Assembly: GCA_900546315.1 (NCBI GenBank)
Contig: URCP01000065.1
Span: forward strand, 1 to 15,859
Length of the DNA: 15,859 nt
Source: an uncultured Eubacteriales bacterium
GTDB lineage: Bacteria; Bacillota; Clostridia; Oscillospirales; CAG-272
Direction: 5' to 3'
The notes under the pieces: model-generated
What the model was told of the DNA's origin: nothing
The model's input: only the letters and a program-made list of their open reading frames with translations
Database searches by the model: none
Made by a program: the position numbers and the translations under genes
Shown: positions 1 to 8,206 of the stretch, piece by piece
How positions within the stretch are numbered: the stretch's first letter is position 1
Layout: the number at the start of each line of letters is the position of its first letter

Positions 1-217
1 ACCCTCCCCCAATAAACATATTAAACAAAATTGTACACCTAATGTGTTTGTTGGGCGGGGGGAGAGAGGTCTTTCGCGAAAGACCTCTCTCCCCCCGCAC
101 CCCCTTCTCTCCCAAAGCTCTACAAATTAAGGGTGGGGCAAGTCACTATGCTTTTTCCTATATTATAGCAGAAACCGAGACAGAAATGACGGAAAATGGC
201 AAAAATTCAAGTAAAAT
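1..217. other. Intergenic region downstream of tmk
   Basis: No convincing gene lies here. The notable content is the perfect 44-bp palindrome at 55-98 with its C-rich tail, and a minus-strand TATAAT with an upstream TGC (extended -10 type) at 167-162. That -10 could start a transcript leaving the window on the left, but I find no good -35 hexamer, so it is weak. Short open frames crossing this stretch run through the palindrome and have no recognisable protein features. The tmk stop codon is at 220-218, and no classical terminator stem directly follows it on the minus strand. Confidence 0.6.
55..98. repeat. Palindromic G/C-armed repeat, copy 1
   Basis: This is a perfect 44-bp palindrome centred between 76 and 77. 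Each arm has a GCGGGGGG end, an alternating AGAGAGG segment, then TCTTTCG at the centre. On the plus strand it is followed at once by ACCCCC. Copies 2-4 (936-969, 6316-6350, 8439-8477) have the same build with the C-run tail on the minus strand, so this copy is inverted relative to them. As RNA or cruciform DNA it would be an extremely stable hairpin. It is not a classical intrinsic terminator, because no T-run follows the stem on either strand. Confidence 0.8.
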
Positions 218-895
218 TTACAATACCAGCTCAGTGCGCGACGATACAACCTCCGCTATATCGTGGAATATCGCCTCGCGCGTGCGTATGCCGTTCTCGT
301 CATAACACCGTATCCGCTCCCAGCCGAGCTTATCCGACGCGTAAAGCGCCGCGTCATAACACCTGCGCATATACTCCGCGTCCTTCTCATGTATATCCCG
401 CGCCTGCCCGGTCTCCTCAGAGCGGCGACGGACGAGCTCAAGCGACATTTCCGGCGGCAGCTCGAGATACAGCACCAGGTCCGGCGCGGGTATACCGAGC
501 TTCATGAACTCGAAGTCCCACAGCCAGTCGATGAACGCGTCCCACTGGTCCCTCGGAAGCTTCGAGAGCTGATGTACGGCGTTCGCGGACGAGTAGCGGT
601 TGGCGATGACGACTTTTCCGAGCTTGTCGTAATCCTTTTTCCAGTCCGCCTTGAAGGACGCGTATCTGTCGACGGCGAAGAACGCGGACGCGGCGTAGGC
701 GTTTGTGTCGGACGGTCTCGAGCCGAGCTTGCCGTCGAGGTACATTCTGACCGGACCTGACGATTCGCTGTCGTACATCGGAAAGCTGATCGTCCTGACC
801 GCGTATCCGTCTATTTTCAGGCGGTCAACAAGCAGGTTGGTCTGTGTGCTCTTTCCGGAGCCGTCAAGTCCGTCTAAGGCTATGAGTGTTCCCAA
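218..895 (-). CDS. tmk: Thymidylate kinase (dTMP kinase)
   Basis: This protein phosphorylates dTMP to dTDP with ATP in the cytosolic route to dTTP. From the chosen start it has 225 residues, close to the usual 200-230. The P-loop GLDGSGKST is at residues 9-17. A VDRYASF segment matches the conserved DR motif that contacts dTMP. An arginine-rich lid (RRRSEETGQARDIHEKD) follows in the last third. I place the start at TTG 895-893, because AAAGGAG at 913-907 sits 11 nt upstream and the conserved beta-strand LIALDG follows at once. A longer reading from TTG at 955 would begin inside the hairpin at 936-969 and add 20 low-complexity residues, so I reject it. The gene lies downstream of ftsK on the same strand, with only the hairpin between, and I see no separate promoter. 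Expression may therefore depend on read-through from ftsK. Confidence 0.93.
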   Translation of the reverse strand: MGTLIALDGLDGSGKSTQTNLLVDRLKIDGYAVRTISFPMYDSESSGPVRMYLDGKLGSRPSDTNAYAASAFFAVDRYASFKADWKKDYDKLGKVVIANRYSSANAVHQLSKLPRDQWDAFIDWLWDFEFMKLGIPAPDLVLYLELPPEMSLELVRRRSEETGQARDIHEKDAEYMRRCYDAALYASDKLGWERIRCYDENGIRTREAIFHDIAEVVSSRTELVL

Positions 896-935
896 TTTTT
901 TTATTTCTCCTTTGTTTGAAGTTTTGAGTGGGGGT

Positions 936-969
936 GTGGGGGAGGTCTTTTTCAAAAGACCTCCCCCAC
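936..969. repeat. Palindromic G/C-armed repeat, copy 2 (ftsK-tmk gap)
   Basis: The hairpin has 16-bp perfect arms (GTGGGGGAGGTCTTTT and its complement) and a 2-nt loop at 952-953. It begins 7 nt after the ftsK stop codon. On the minus strand it is followed by ACCCCCAC, a second C-run that could also pair with the G-run of the arm. It lies between two co-directional genes, so it may shield the ftsK 3' end or reduce read-through into tmk. There is no T-run directly after it. The arm core AGGTCTTT is shared with copy 1. Confidence 0.8.
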
Positions 970-976
970 CGTTCCC

Positions 977-3900
977 CTATTCTCTTCGCAGTTCCATTTC
1001 CATGTATTCCTGCTTTGAGATGAGGACTTCGCGGGGTTTTTGACCTTGCGGGGGGCCTACTATTCCCATGTCTTCCATTGTGTCGATGAGTTTTGCGGCT
1101 CTGCCGTAGCCGAGCTGGAGGCGGCGTTGGATTAGGGACGTTGAGATTTTGCCGGATTCTACGGCTAATTGGATTGCGGGTTTGAGCATGGGGTCGCCGT
1201 CGTTGGCTTCTTCGTCGCCGTCGCCGAGGGTGGTGGCTTTTTTGTTGCCGCAGAGTTCGGCTTCGCGCTCTATTGTGTCCATCACTGATTGATCGTAGTC
1301 CTGTTTTTCGGTGTTGTTTTTGATGAATTCGGTGACGGCTTCAACTTCGTCGTCTGAGACGAAGGCGCCCTGTACTCGTGTGGGCTTCATCGAACCGATC
1401 GGGGCGTACAGCATATCTCCTCTACCTATCAGTTTTTCGGCTCCCGCGGTGTCGATGATGGTTCTTGAGTCGACCTGCGACATTGTCGTGAAGGCGATTC
1501 TTGACGGGACGTTGGCTTTGATGAGTCCGGTGATGACGTCGACTGACGGGCGCTGTGTGCCTATGATGAGGTGGATTCCGGCGGCTCTCGCCTTCTGGGC
1601 TATGCGGATGATTGAGTCTTCTACGTCGTCCTTTGCCATCATCATGAGGTCGGCGAGCTCGTCTATGACTATTACTATGAGCGGCAGGCGTTCGGCGTCG
1701 GGGTCGTTTTCTATTGATTTGTTGTAGCCTTTGAGGTTGCGCACGCCGGCGCCTTCTATGAGTTCGTAGCGGCGTTCCATTTCGGTGACTGCCCAGTGGA
1801 GCGAGCCGGCTGCCTTCTTCGGGTCGGAGACGACCGGGACGAGAAGGTGCGGGATGCCGTTATAGGGGTTTAGTTCGACTTTCTTCGGGTCGATGAGGAT
1901 GAATTTGACTTCGTCGGGTCTCGCCTTGTAGAGTATCGAGATGATGAGCGAGTTGATGCAGACTGACTTGCCTGAACCGGTTGTACCAGCGATGAGCAGG
2001 TGCGGCATCTTCGCTACGTCGAGGAAGACAGGGTTGCCGCCGACGTCCTCTCCGAGACAGGTCGTGACCTTCGACGGAGCGTTCTTGAATGCCGGGTCCT
2101 CAATGAGTTCGCGGATGTAGACGGTCGACGCGTTTTTGTTCGGTACTTCTATTCCGACTGCTTCCTTGCCCGGTATCGGCGCTTCTATTCTGACGCCGCT
2201 CGTCGCGAGGTGGAGTGCTATGTCGTCGACGAGGTTGAGGATGGAGCGGACCTTCGTGCCGACCTCCGGCTGGAGCTCGTATCTCGTGACTGTCGGTCCG
2301 CGCGAGACGTTGATTATCTTTGTCTTGACGTTGAAGGAGCGCAGGGTCTCGACGAGCTTGACCGCCGTCTGCTGTATTTCCCCGGACATATCCGCGCTCG
2401 GCGGCGCGGGGTCGTAGTTCAGCAGAGGTATCGGCGGGAACCTGTACTCGACCGGCTTCTCCGGCGCGATGTGTACGGTCTCTGACGCTTTAGACGTTGA
2501 AGCGGCGGAAAAGTTCGCCGGCGATTTATTGTCCGTGTCGAACGGTGGCTCGTCGTCCTCGTCCTCATCGTCGTCGGGAAGTATCGGCTCGGGCGCGGGC
2601 TCCTTCGACATCGGCAGATCAATGTGAGTGTCAGCCGCTCCGGAGCTTCCGACCGGCGACTTTTCGACGACGAGATCGAGAGTCGCGCTCGTCGCGAAAT
2701 CGTTTCCGTTTTCCGGGTCGACGACCTCGGGCGATGAATCCGGGATGTCCGTGTCGACAGCGTCTTGTTCGCCTGTCGGCTCGGCGAAGATCTTCTTCAG
2801 GTCTATCTCGTCCGACTCCTGCTCGAGTTCCTTCAGTTTCTGCCCCTCTGTCTTCGGGAGCGGCTTTATCTTCTCGCGGCGGAAGAAGCTGAGCTTCACA
2901 GGCTCTTCGGTCTCTTCCGTTTTGTTTTCGTTTTCTTTCGCGAAAGGCGGCGCGTCGGATTCTATCTCGTCGTCGAACGTCTGCGGCTGTTCCGGGTTCT
3001 CTTCCGGAGCGGGCTTTGACATTCTCCCGCGCTTTTCCTCCTCGCGGCGCTTTATCTCGTCGAAGACGGCTTCGTCGACGTAGGAATCGGGGTCAACCTC
3101 AGCCTTCGCCGTATCCGCCGTTTCAACCGGCGCGTCCGGCTGATTCTGAACGGGCTGAACAGGCTCCACCGGCTGAACAGATTCAGCAGGCTGAGACACA
3201 GCTTGTCCGGCGTTCTTTTTCCGGCGCGGAACCTCGTCCATGTCGAGCACGAGATCGCTTCCCGCGAGCGGGTCGGTGAAGCGACGCCCGGACGGGTCGG
3301 GATTGACGTTCGGCGTGCGGCTGCGCAGCTGTTCCTGACGTTCGTGGAGCGCCTGCTGGCGTTCGGCGATGCGGCGCTTGTCGTACTCGAGCCTTATGGC
3401 TTCGCGCTCGATGCGGCTCGCCTCGAGCTGATCGTTCATGCCGTTCTTCCACTGTCTCACGCCCTGCATAATGTACATGACGAACATCTGCGGCGTCATG
3501 CCGAACAGGAATATGCCGAAGAGAAGTATAAGAGCGATGATGAGAATGAGCGTCCCCGCCTTGCCGAAGCCCCTCAGAAGCGCGTTTCCGAGCAGACCGC
3601 CGATGACGCCGCCGCCGATGCCCTCGGTTCCGTCGGTGAAGAGCTTCCCGATATTGAACGTCTCCTCGCGTCTCGTGAACACGCATACGAGCACCGAGAT
3701 GAAATCGAGGCAGAGGAACGAGAATACGCACTTATAGCGTATCGCCCCCGAAGCGATGTCCCGCTTCCAGAACACCGCGAGATTTACAAGCAGCAGCGGC
3801 ACAGCCCAGGCCGCGCCGGAAAACAGCCCGAACAGCGCCTTTTTCAGGAATCCGCCGATAAATCCGGTCGAATCCGACACAATATAGCATATCACTAAAA

Positions 3901-4153
3901 AGAGCGCGGCAAGGGCAAGTATGTACGGCGCGAGCTGATGGCGCATGAGCGTCGGGTCGCCGCCGCGGTCCTTTCTGACGCGGTCGATCGTTCCGGTCTT
4001 CGCGGATGAGCTCTTCGCGCCCGTGCGCGAATTGTTTCCGGTCGATTTTTTCGCGGACTGGGACTTCGTCTTCGTGTTTTTCGGCGCGGAACGTCCTTTG
4101 CCTGCCCCGGAGCTTTTTGTTGTTGGTTTTCTGTCTTTTGAAGTTCCTGCCAT
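977..4153 (-). CDS. ftsK: DNA translocase FtsK/SpoIIIE
   Basis: This is a membrane-anchored hexameric motor that pumps chromosomal DNA through the division or sporulation septum. Residues 1-70 are basic and low in complexity (Ser/Lys/Thr). Hydrophobic segments, probably four, lie around 72-92, 103-118, 131-150 and 199-218. Residues 240-280 look like a charged coiled coil. A Pro/Glu/Asp-rich linker runs to about 565. The motor follows, with Walker A GTTGSGKS at 723-730, Walker B ending in IDELAD near 820-825, and GTQRPS near 855. The gamma winged-helix domain (about 988-1050) keeps ISTSLIQRRLQLGYGRAAK, the DNA-reading helix region. At 1058 residues it exceeds the usual 750-850, with the excess in the linker. 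The start ATG has AAAGGA upstream and a good promoter at 4277-4249. FtsK and SpoIIIE paralogues cannot be separated here. Confidence 0.96.
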   Translation of the reverse strand: MAGTSKDRKPTTKSSGAGKGRSAPKNTKTKSQSAKKSTGNNSRTGAKSSSAKTGTIDRVRKDRGGDPTLMRHQLAPYILALAALFLVICYIVSDSTGFIGGFLKKALFGLFSGAAWAVPLLLVNLAVFWKRDIASGAIRYKCVFSFLCLDFISVLVCVFTRREETFNIGKLFTDGTEGIGGGVIGGLLGNALLRGFGKAGTLILIIALILLFGIFLFGMTPQMFVMYIMQGVRQWKNGMNDQLEASRIEREAIRLEYDKRRIAERQQALHERQEQLRSRTPNVNPDPSGRRFTDPLAGSDLVLDMDEVPRRKKNAGQAVSQPAESVQPVEPVQPVQNQPDAPVETADTAKAEVDPDSYVDEAVFDEIKRREEEKRGRMSKPAPEENPEQPQTFDDEIESDAPPFAKENENKTEETEEPVKLSFFRREKIKPLPKTEGQKLKELEQESDEIDLKKIFAEPTGEQDAVDTDIPDSSPEVVDPENGNDFATSATLDLVVEKSPVGSSGAADTHIDLPMSKEPAPEPILPDDDEDEDDEPPFDTDNKSPANFSAASTSKASETVHIAPEKPVEYRFPPIPLLNYDPAPPSADMSGEIQQTAVKLVETLRSFNVKTKIINVSRGPTVTRYELQPEVGTKVRSILNLVDDIALHLATSGVRIEAPIPGKEAVGIEVPNKNASTVYIRELIEDPAFKNAPSKVTTCLGEDVGGNPVFLDVAKMPHLLIAGTTGSGKSVCINSLIISILYKARPDEVKFILIDPKKVELNPYNGIPHLLVPVVSDPKKAAGSLHWAVTEMERRYELIEGAGVRNLKGYNKSIENDPDAERLPLIVIVIDELADLMMMAKDDVEDSIIRIAQKARAAGIHLIIGTQRPSVDVITGLIKANVPSRIAFTTMSQVDSRTIIDTAGAEKLIGRGDMLYAPIGSMKPTRVQGAFVSDDEVEAVTEFIKNNTEKQDYDQSVMDTIEREAELCGNKKATTLGDGDEEANDGDPMLKPAIQLAVESGKISTSLIQRRLQLGYGRAAKLIDTMEDMGIVGPPQGQKPREVLISKQEYMEMELRRE

Positions 4154-4248
4154 TTCGATTCCTTTCTGGGAAGTATATTTGTGCGCCCGCGCGGAGAAAA
4201 TAACCGATGCCGCGGACGGAATTCATCGAGAAAATTTCTATACATTAT

Positions 4249-4277
4249 ATTATACCACATTTCCGCGGAAAATACAA
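4249..4277 (-). promoter_or_regulatory. Sigma-A promoter of ftsK with a palindrome in the spacer
   Basis: TTGTAT (4277-4272) and TATAAT (4254-4249) are separated by exactly 17 nt and direct transcription into ftsK, with a leader of roughly 90 nt. The spacer contains the perfect 12-bp palindrome TTTCCGCGGAAA (4260-4271), which could be an operator. I did not find an equally good plus-strand promoter for the divergent TSUP gene, although the AT-rich stretch at 4238-4254 could hold one. Confidence 0.7.
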
Positions 4278-4305
4278 GCCGAAAAACGGCGGCGGAGAAA
4301 AAAAC

Positions 4306-4692
4306 TTGAAAAAAATACGCTCATATCCCCTTCGGCTCGCGATTCTCATCCCCGGCGGGATGCTCGCGGGATTCATAAACGGGTTTCTCGGAACAGGCGG
4401 CGGGATACTTCTCGTTTTCCTGCTCGGTCTTGTCCTGCCGGACGGGGAGGATAAGGACAATGCCGCGCGCGACAGGTTCGCGACCGTGATAGCCGTGATA
4501 ATCCCGCTCTCGCTCGTGTCGGCGATGATCTACTCGGACAGTGTGCCGCCGACGCTCTCCGCGCCGTTCATCCTGCCGGGTATGCTCGGCGGAGCCGCGG
4601 GCGGGTTTCTGCTCGACCGGATAAACGTAAAGTGGCTCAAAAAAATATTCGCCCTGATGGTCATCTGGGCGGGAATATGCTTCATGAAATGA
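4306..4692 (+). CDS. Half-length TSUP (TauE/SafE) membrane protein, first of a pair
   Basis: This is a TSUP-family (PF01925) integral membrane protein of about 129 residues, half the usual length of about 250. It begins with a hydrophobic segment carrying GFINGFLGTGGGILLVF, the glycine-rich repeat signature of TauE/SafE proteins. More hydrophobic segments follow, including a FILPGMLGGAAGGFLLD stretch. I choose the TTG at 4306-4308 because GGCGGAG lies 8 nt upstream. The frame can be extended back to 4207, but that part overlaps the ftsK promoter region and encodes a non-hydrophobic N-terminus. The partner half starts 9 nt after the stop. Members transport small anions such as sulfite, sulfonates or organic acids. 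The substrate here is unknown. Confidence 0.82.
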   Translation: MKKIRSYPLRLAILIPGGMLAGFINGFLGTGGGILLVFLLGLVLPDGEDKDNAARDRFATVIAVIIPLSLVSAMIYSDSVPPTLSAPFILPGMLGGAAGGFLLDRINVKWLKKIFALMVIWAGICFMK

Positions 4693-4701
4693 GGTTTTTC
4701 T

Positions 4702-5043
4702 ATGTACGACATTCTCGCGGGATTTCTCGTCGCGATACTCAGCGGGCTCGGCATCGGCGGGGGCGGACTGCTCGTTATTTATCTGACGCTTTCCGAGGTC
4801 GGTCAGCTTGAGGCGCAGGGGATAAATCTCGTGTATTTTCTCTTCTCGTCCGGCGCGGCGATGCTCGTTCACATGACGAGACGGAAGCTGAATCTGCCGC
4901 TGATTATCGTCCTCGCGCTCTCCGGCGTTGTCGGCGCGGTTTGCGGAAGCCTGCTCGCCCGGAGCGTCGATCCTACGATCCTGAGAAAGACCTTCGGCGT
5001 CCTGCTCTTTCTCTCCGGAACGCTCGCGCTCACGGCGAAATGA
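4702..5043 (+). CDS. Half-length TSUP (TauE/SafE) membrane protein, second of a pair
   Basis: This 113-residue protein is almost entirely hydrophobic, with about four membrane segments. It repeats the TSUP signature at its N-terminus (GFLVAILSGLGIGGGGLLVIY). Its GAGG Shine-Dalgarno site overlaps the TGA of the preceding half, so translation is probably coupled. Together the two halves (129 + 113 residues) make one normal TSUP length with its two inverted repeats. Both halves have their own start and ribosome site, which argues for a natural two-subunit transporter and not a frameshifted single gene. The stop codon is only 16 nt before the -35 of the next promoter. Confidence 0.82.
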   Translation: MYDILAGFLVAILSGLGIGGGGLLVIYLTLSEVGQLEAQGINLVYFLFSSGAAMLVHMTRRKLNLPLIIVLALSGVVGAVCGSLLARSVDPTILRKTFGVLLFLSGTLALTAK

Positions 5044-5059
5044 AATTCTGTCAGGGTAC

Positions 5060-5088
5060 TTGACTTTTCCGGTGTTTCGTGTTAAAAT
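5060..5088 (+). promoter_or_regulatory. Sigma-A promoter of the aldo/keto reductase gene
   Basis: TTGACT (5060-5065), a 17-nt spacer and TAAAAT (5083-5088) lie between the TSUP pair and the reductase start at 5123. The expected leader is about 30 nt and carries GAAAGG at 5105-5110. Confidence 0.75.
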
Positions 5089-5122
5089 GGATATAATCAA
5101 CAACGAAAGGAAAAAGAATACC

Positions 5123-6250
5123 ATGAAATACCGCGAAATATTCCCCGGCGTCAGAGTCTCCGCCCTCGGCTACGGATGTATGCGATTCCCGACAAACCCC
5201 GACGAGACGATAAACGAGCCGGAGGCGATAAGCCTCATCCGTCACGCGATCGATTCCGGCGTCAACTATATCGACACGGCGTTCGGCTACCACCACGGAA
5301 AGAGCGAGGGACTGCTGAAGACGGCTCTCGCGGACGGCTACAGGGAAAAGGTCTTCCTCGCCGATAAGATGCCGGTCTGGCTCGTCAAGGAGGAGGCGGA
5401 CTTCGAAAAGCTGTTCAACATCCAGCTCGAGCGGCTCGGGACAGATCATATCGATTTCTATCTGCTGCATTCTCTGAACGCCGGGTCGTTCCGGGATACG
5501 GTGCTGAGGTTTGACCTGTTTGAGAAGATGCGCGCGCTGAAGAGAGCGGGAAGGGTCAGCTACATAGGGTTCTCGTTCCATGACTCGAACGAGGTGTTCC
5601 ACGAGATTGTCGACAGCTTTGAGGGCGCGGATTTCTGCCAGATACAGTATAACTGGGCGAACACCGACTATCAGGCGGGGACTGAGGGGCTTGAGTACGC
5701 GCATAAGAAGGGGCTGGGAGTTATCATCATGGAGCCGCTGCTCGGCGGCGGTCTTGTCAATCTGCCGGATAATGTCCGCGCGGCGCTGCCTGAGGGAGCG
5801 GATCCGGTCGGGATATCGCTCGATTATCTGTGGAGCCGTCCGGAGGTCGGGGTGGTTCTGTCGGGTATGTCGAACCGTGCGCAGCTGGACGATAACCTGA
5901 GACACGCGGATGATTCCCGGATCGGCAAGCTGACTGAGGATGAGATAGCGGCGCTCGCGCGCGCGAAAAAGATACGGGACGGGAATCTGCTGGTTCCGTG
6001 CACGGGCTGTGAGTATTGCCTGCCGTGTCCCGCCGGGATTGAGATACCGGTTGTGTTCCGGCTGTACAATAAGACGGCGCCGGGGCTTGTCGGCGACGAT
6101 GAGGCAAAGATGGACGCGCTGAAGGAGGAGTACCGCGGTTTCGCGGTGAAGGCGGATGAGTGTCTGAAGTGCGGCAGGTGCGAGAGCGCGTGCCCGCAGC
6201 ATATTTCCGTTCGTGATATGATGGACGCTGTTGTTACAAAGTTGCCCTGA
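5123..6250 (+). CDS. Aldo/keto reductase with C-terminal 4Fe-4S cluster region
   Basis: This is a soluble 375-residue oxidoreductase, expected to use NAD(P)H on carbonyl substrates. The AKR barrel covers about residues 1-285, and the catalytic tetrad is visible as D51, Y56, K82 and H116. The C-terminal 90 residues hold eight cysteines in two ferredoxin-like groups, at 293/296/299/302 (CTGCEYCLPCP) and 347/350/353/357 (CLKCGRCESACPQH). This architecture is common in anaerobic clostridia and suggests electron exchange with ferredoxin-type carriers. The ATG at 5123 follows GAAAGG by a normal spacing, and a promoter lies at 5060-5088. An upstream ATG-like extension back to 5060 would overlap that promoter. 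The substrate is unknown. Base composition changes inside the gene: the 5' part is C+A-rich and the 3' part G+T-rich (see findings). Confidence 0.93.
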   Translation: MKYREIFPGVRVSALGYGCMRFPTNPDETINEPEAISLIRHAIDSGVNYIDTAFGYHHGKSEGLLKTALADGYREKVFLADKMPVWLVKEEADFEKLFNIQLERLGTDHIDFYLLHSLNAGSFRDTVLRFDLFEKMRALKRAGRVSYIGFSFHDSNEVFHEIVDSFEGADFCQIQYNWANTDYQAGTEGLEYAHKKGLGVIIMEPLLGGGLVNLPDNVRAALPEGADPVGISLDYLWSRPEVGVVLSGMSNRAQLDDNLRHADDSRIGKLTEDEIAALARAKKIRDGNLLVPCTGCEYCLPCPAGIEIPVVFRLYNKTAPGLVGDDEAKMDALKEEYRGFAVKADECLKCGRCESACPQHISVRDMMDAVVTKLP

Positions 6251-6315
6251 CTTTAAAAAACCTTCACCCGCACCTTCATACCTTTTTTGAATAACCCTTT
6301 TCGCCCGGGGGGCGC

Positions 6316-6350
6316 GGGGGAGACCTTTTTCTCCGAAAAAGGTTCCCCCC
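6316..6350. repeat. Palindromic G/C-armed repeat, copy 3 (convergent gap)
   Basis: The arms have a GGGGG end and an ACCTTTTTC core. The loop is TCC at 6332-6334, and pairing is imperfect at 6321/6345 and 6322/6344. The 28 bases from 6323 to 6350 are identical to 8448-8475 in copy 4, so these are true repeats of one another. Copy 3 sits between the convergent 3' ends of the aldo/keto reductase and the ABC-class ATPase, 6 nt past the ATPase stop. A further C-run follows on the minus strand. It may protect or terminate transcripts from both sides. Confidence 0.8.
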
Positions 6351-6356
6351 TGCTTC

Positions 6357-8195
6357 TTAATAACCAATCTCCCGCATCCTATCGATAACGGCTGATAATT
6401 CGGCTTTTCTCGGCATTTCGAGGAAGATATTGTCATAGCGGTTTGACCTTATTGAGTCGAGCCCGTTTTTTGTTATGTCGTTCAGGACGGAGTCTATGAG
6501 TTCGTCGGGGACGAAATTGCCGCCTCCGAAGGCGAGGCGGTTTGCGGCTTCGCGGAGGATGAGGGCTATGGCGTTTGCCATTTCGGGACTGGTGATGGAG
6601 CGGATGGGGCGGAGGTCGGTGGTTTCCCTGCCGAACAGGAGGAAACCGGTTTCGGTGAGGGCGAAGCGTTCTTTTCCGCGGAGTTCTTTGTAGGTGGAGA
6701 AGCCTTTGCCGATGCGGGGAGCGGTCGGCGGGTTTGCCGGGATTTCCGCTGATCCGCGCGGGGGTGGTGTGTATCCTGCGATTTTTCTGGCTTTTTCGGT
6801 CGCGTCAGAGAGGATGAAGTTGTCCATCATCAGTATTTTGTCGGCGACCGAGAGGTATTCGCCGCTGCCGCCTATTACGAGGATGGTGGAGACGCCTTCA
6901 TCGGCGAGGGGACGGACTATATCGGTGAAAGGGGTTATCGGTTCGTGTTCGATGAGCTTTTTCATTCGCGCGTCGCGGATCATGAAGTTTGTCGCGCTGA
7001 GGTCTTCGTCGATGAGAAGCAGCTTCGCGCCGGAGGCGATGGCTTCGGCGATGTTCGCTGCCTGAGAGGTGGAGCCGGAGGCGTGCGCGGTCGAGAAGTC
7101 TACGGGGTCGCTGCCGGGAATCCATTTGATGAAGCGGGAGATGTCGCGGCGGGAGACGCTTCTGCCGTCTTCGGCTGTTATTATCACGGCGGTGGGGTCG
7201 GTCAGGACGAGTTCTCTGCCGTCGCCTTCGTGATGGTCATAGATTCCTGCCGATATGGCGTCGAGCAGGGTGGATTTGCCGGAGTATCCGCCTCCGGTCA
7301 CTACTGTCACTCCGCGTCGGATAGCCATTCCGCGCACACCGGCGATTTCGATTTCGTCCTCAGGCGGGGAGATGAAGGGGGACGCGCCTTTGAGCGGGCC
7401 TCCGCGGCTCATTTTGTAGGTGTTGTTTTCGGTTGTCTGCCGCGGGAGCACCGAGCCGTTGGCGATGAACGCGAAGTATCCGTTTTCGGACAGGAATTTT
7501 CTGATTGCCCGCTGTTTTTCACCGAGGATCACGGCGCGCTGGATTTTTTTCCGGTCGTGACCGTCGATGAATTCGCGGATGGCGCGGGGGAGCTCTTTTG
7601 TCAGCATGGTGATCGCGCGTTTGAGTTTTCTCTCGGGGAGCTTCACAAGAATTTCGAGACAGAGACAGACGGTCGGCGGGGTGAGTTCGCCTTCGGGGAG
7701 GACGCGGACATTTATGCCCGACAGGTTCTCATAGTCGCGGGTCGGACAGACGGCGAAGTACGCGGTGTTGCGGGCAAGGACTTCTCCGCCGGGGCGGTGG
7801 ATGATGTAGTGCCCGGTTTCGCGTTCTGCGAAGGGGTTTGAGCGCGCCGCGTCGTATGGGTCGATGAACCGCGGGAATTCGCGCAGAAGCGCGTCGGCGG
7901 CGTGAACCGCGTTGTTCGAGGTGATGATTCTGAGGTCTTCGGCGTCTGCTCCGGGACAGATTATGTCATCGAGACCGAGTTTGCGGGCTGGGATCATTAT
8001 CCTGACGAGGGGTTTGTCCTGTTCGGCTTTTGAGGCGCATTCTATTGTGTAGCCGACATCGTTGTCCCAGTAGGTGTTTGAGTTGTCGTCGTAGTCGATG
8101 CTTCCTTGAGTTATACGGATGGGGCCGTCGTACATACGGGTGAAGTGTTTTTCGTCGGTTTTCATGCCGGAGAGGATGGACAGGAGTCGTTTCAT
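6357..8195 (-). CDS. ABC-class ATPase, PF09818-type, function unknown
   Basis: This 612-residue cytoplasmic protein resembles the 'predicted ATPase of the ABC class' family. It has no membrane segment and no transporter partner nearby. The family-specific N-terminal half spans about residues 1-285. The nucleotide-binding core has Walker A GGGYSGKST (301-309), an ABC-signature-like SGSTSQAANI (373-382), Walker B LLLIDED (392-398) and a late VIGGSGEYLSVADKI motif near 440-453. A distinct C-terminal tail follows the core. A trypanosome member (MRB1590) is known to bind RNA, so an RNA-related role is possible but is inference here. The ATG at 8195 has no clear purine-rich Shine-Dalgarno site, and no better in-frame start exists upstream before a stop. 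The gene is preceded by a leader of about 150 nt with competing hairpins (8207-8316). Confidence 0.85.
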   Translation of the reverse strand: MKRLLSILSGMKTDEKHFTRMYDGPIRITQGSIDYDDNSNTYWDNDVGYTIECASKAEQDKPLVRIMIPARKLGLDDIICPGADAEDLRIITSNNAVHAADALLREFPRFIDPYDAARSNPFAERETGHYIIHRPGGEVLARNTAYFAVCPTRDYENLSGINVRVLPEGELTPPTVCLCLEILVKLPERKLKRAITMLTKELPRAIREFIDGHDRKKIQRAVILGEKQRAIRKFLSENGYFAFIANGSVLPRQTTENNTYKMSRGGPLKGASPFISPPEDEIEIAGVRGMAIRRGVTVVTGGGYSGKSTLLDAISAGIYDHHEGDGRELVLTDPTAVIITAEDGRSVSRRDISRFIKWIPGSDPVDFSTAHASGSTSQAANIAEAIASGAKLLLIDEDLSATNFMIRDARMKKLIEHEPITPFTDIVRPLADEGVSTILVIGGSGEYLSVADKILMMDNFILSDATEKARKIAGYTPPPRGSAEIPANPPTAPRIGKGFSTYKELRGKERFALTETGFLLFGRETTDLRPIRSITSPEMANAIALILREAANRLAFGGGNFVPDELIDSVLNDITKNGLDSIRSNRYDNIFLEMPRKAELSAVIDRMREIGY

Positions 8196-8206
8196 GTGAT
8201 CACACG

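Noticed and set aside
893..955. Longer tmk N-terminus starting at TTG 955
   Set aside because: The start lies within the palindrome at 936-969. A good Shine-Dalgarno site points to the TTG at 895.
4306..5043. TSUP pair as a frameshifted pseudogene
   Set aside because: Each half has a start codon with a ribosome site, and the junction is a clean stop followed by a new start.
5051..6436. 461-residue open frame on the minus strand opposite the aldo/keto reductase
   Set aside because: It is a shadow frame produced by high GC codon use. The plus-strand gene has intact catalytic residues and cysteines, and the antisense product has no recognisable domain.
6945..7841. 298-residue plus-strand open frame inside the ABC-class ATPase
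   Set aside because: It lies antisense to a gene with clear Walker motifs, and its composition is biased (Gly, Val, Asp, Phe) as expected of a shadow frame.
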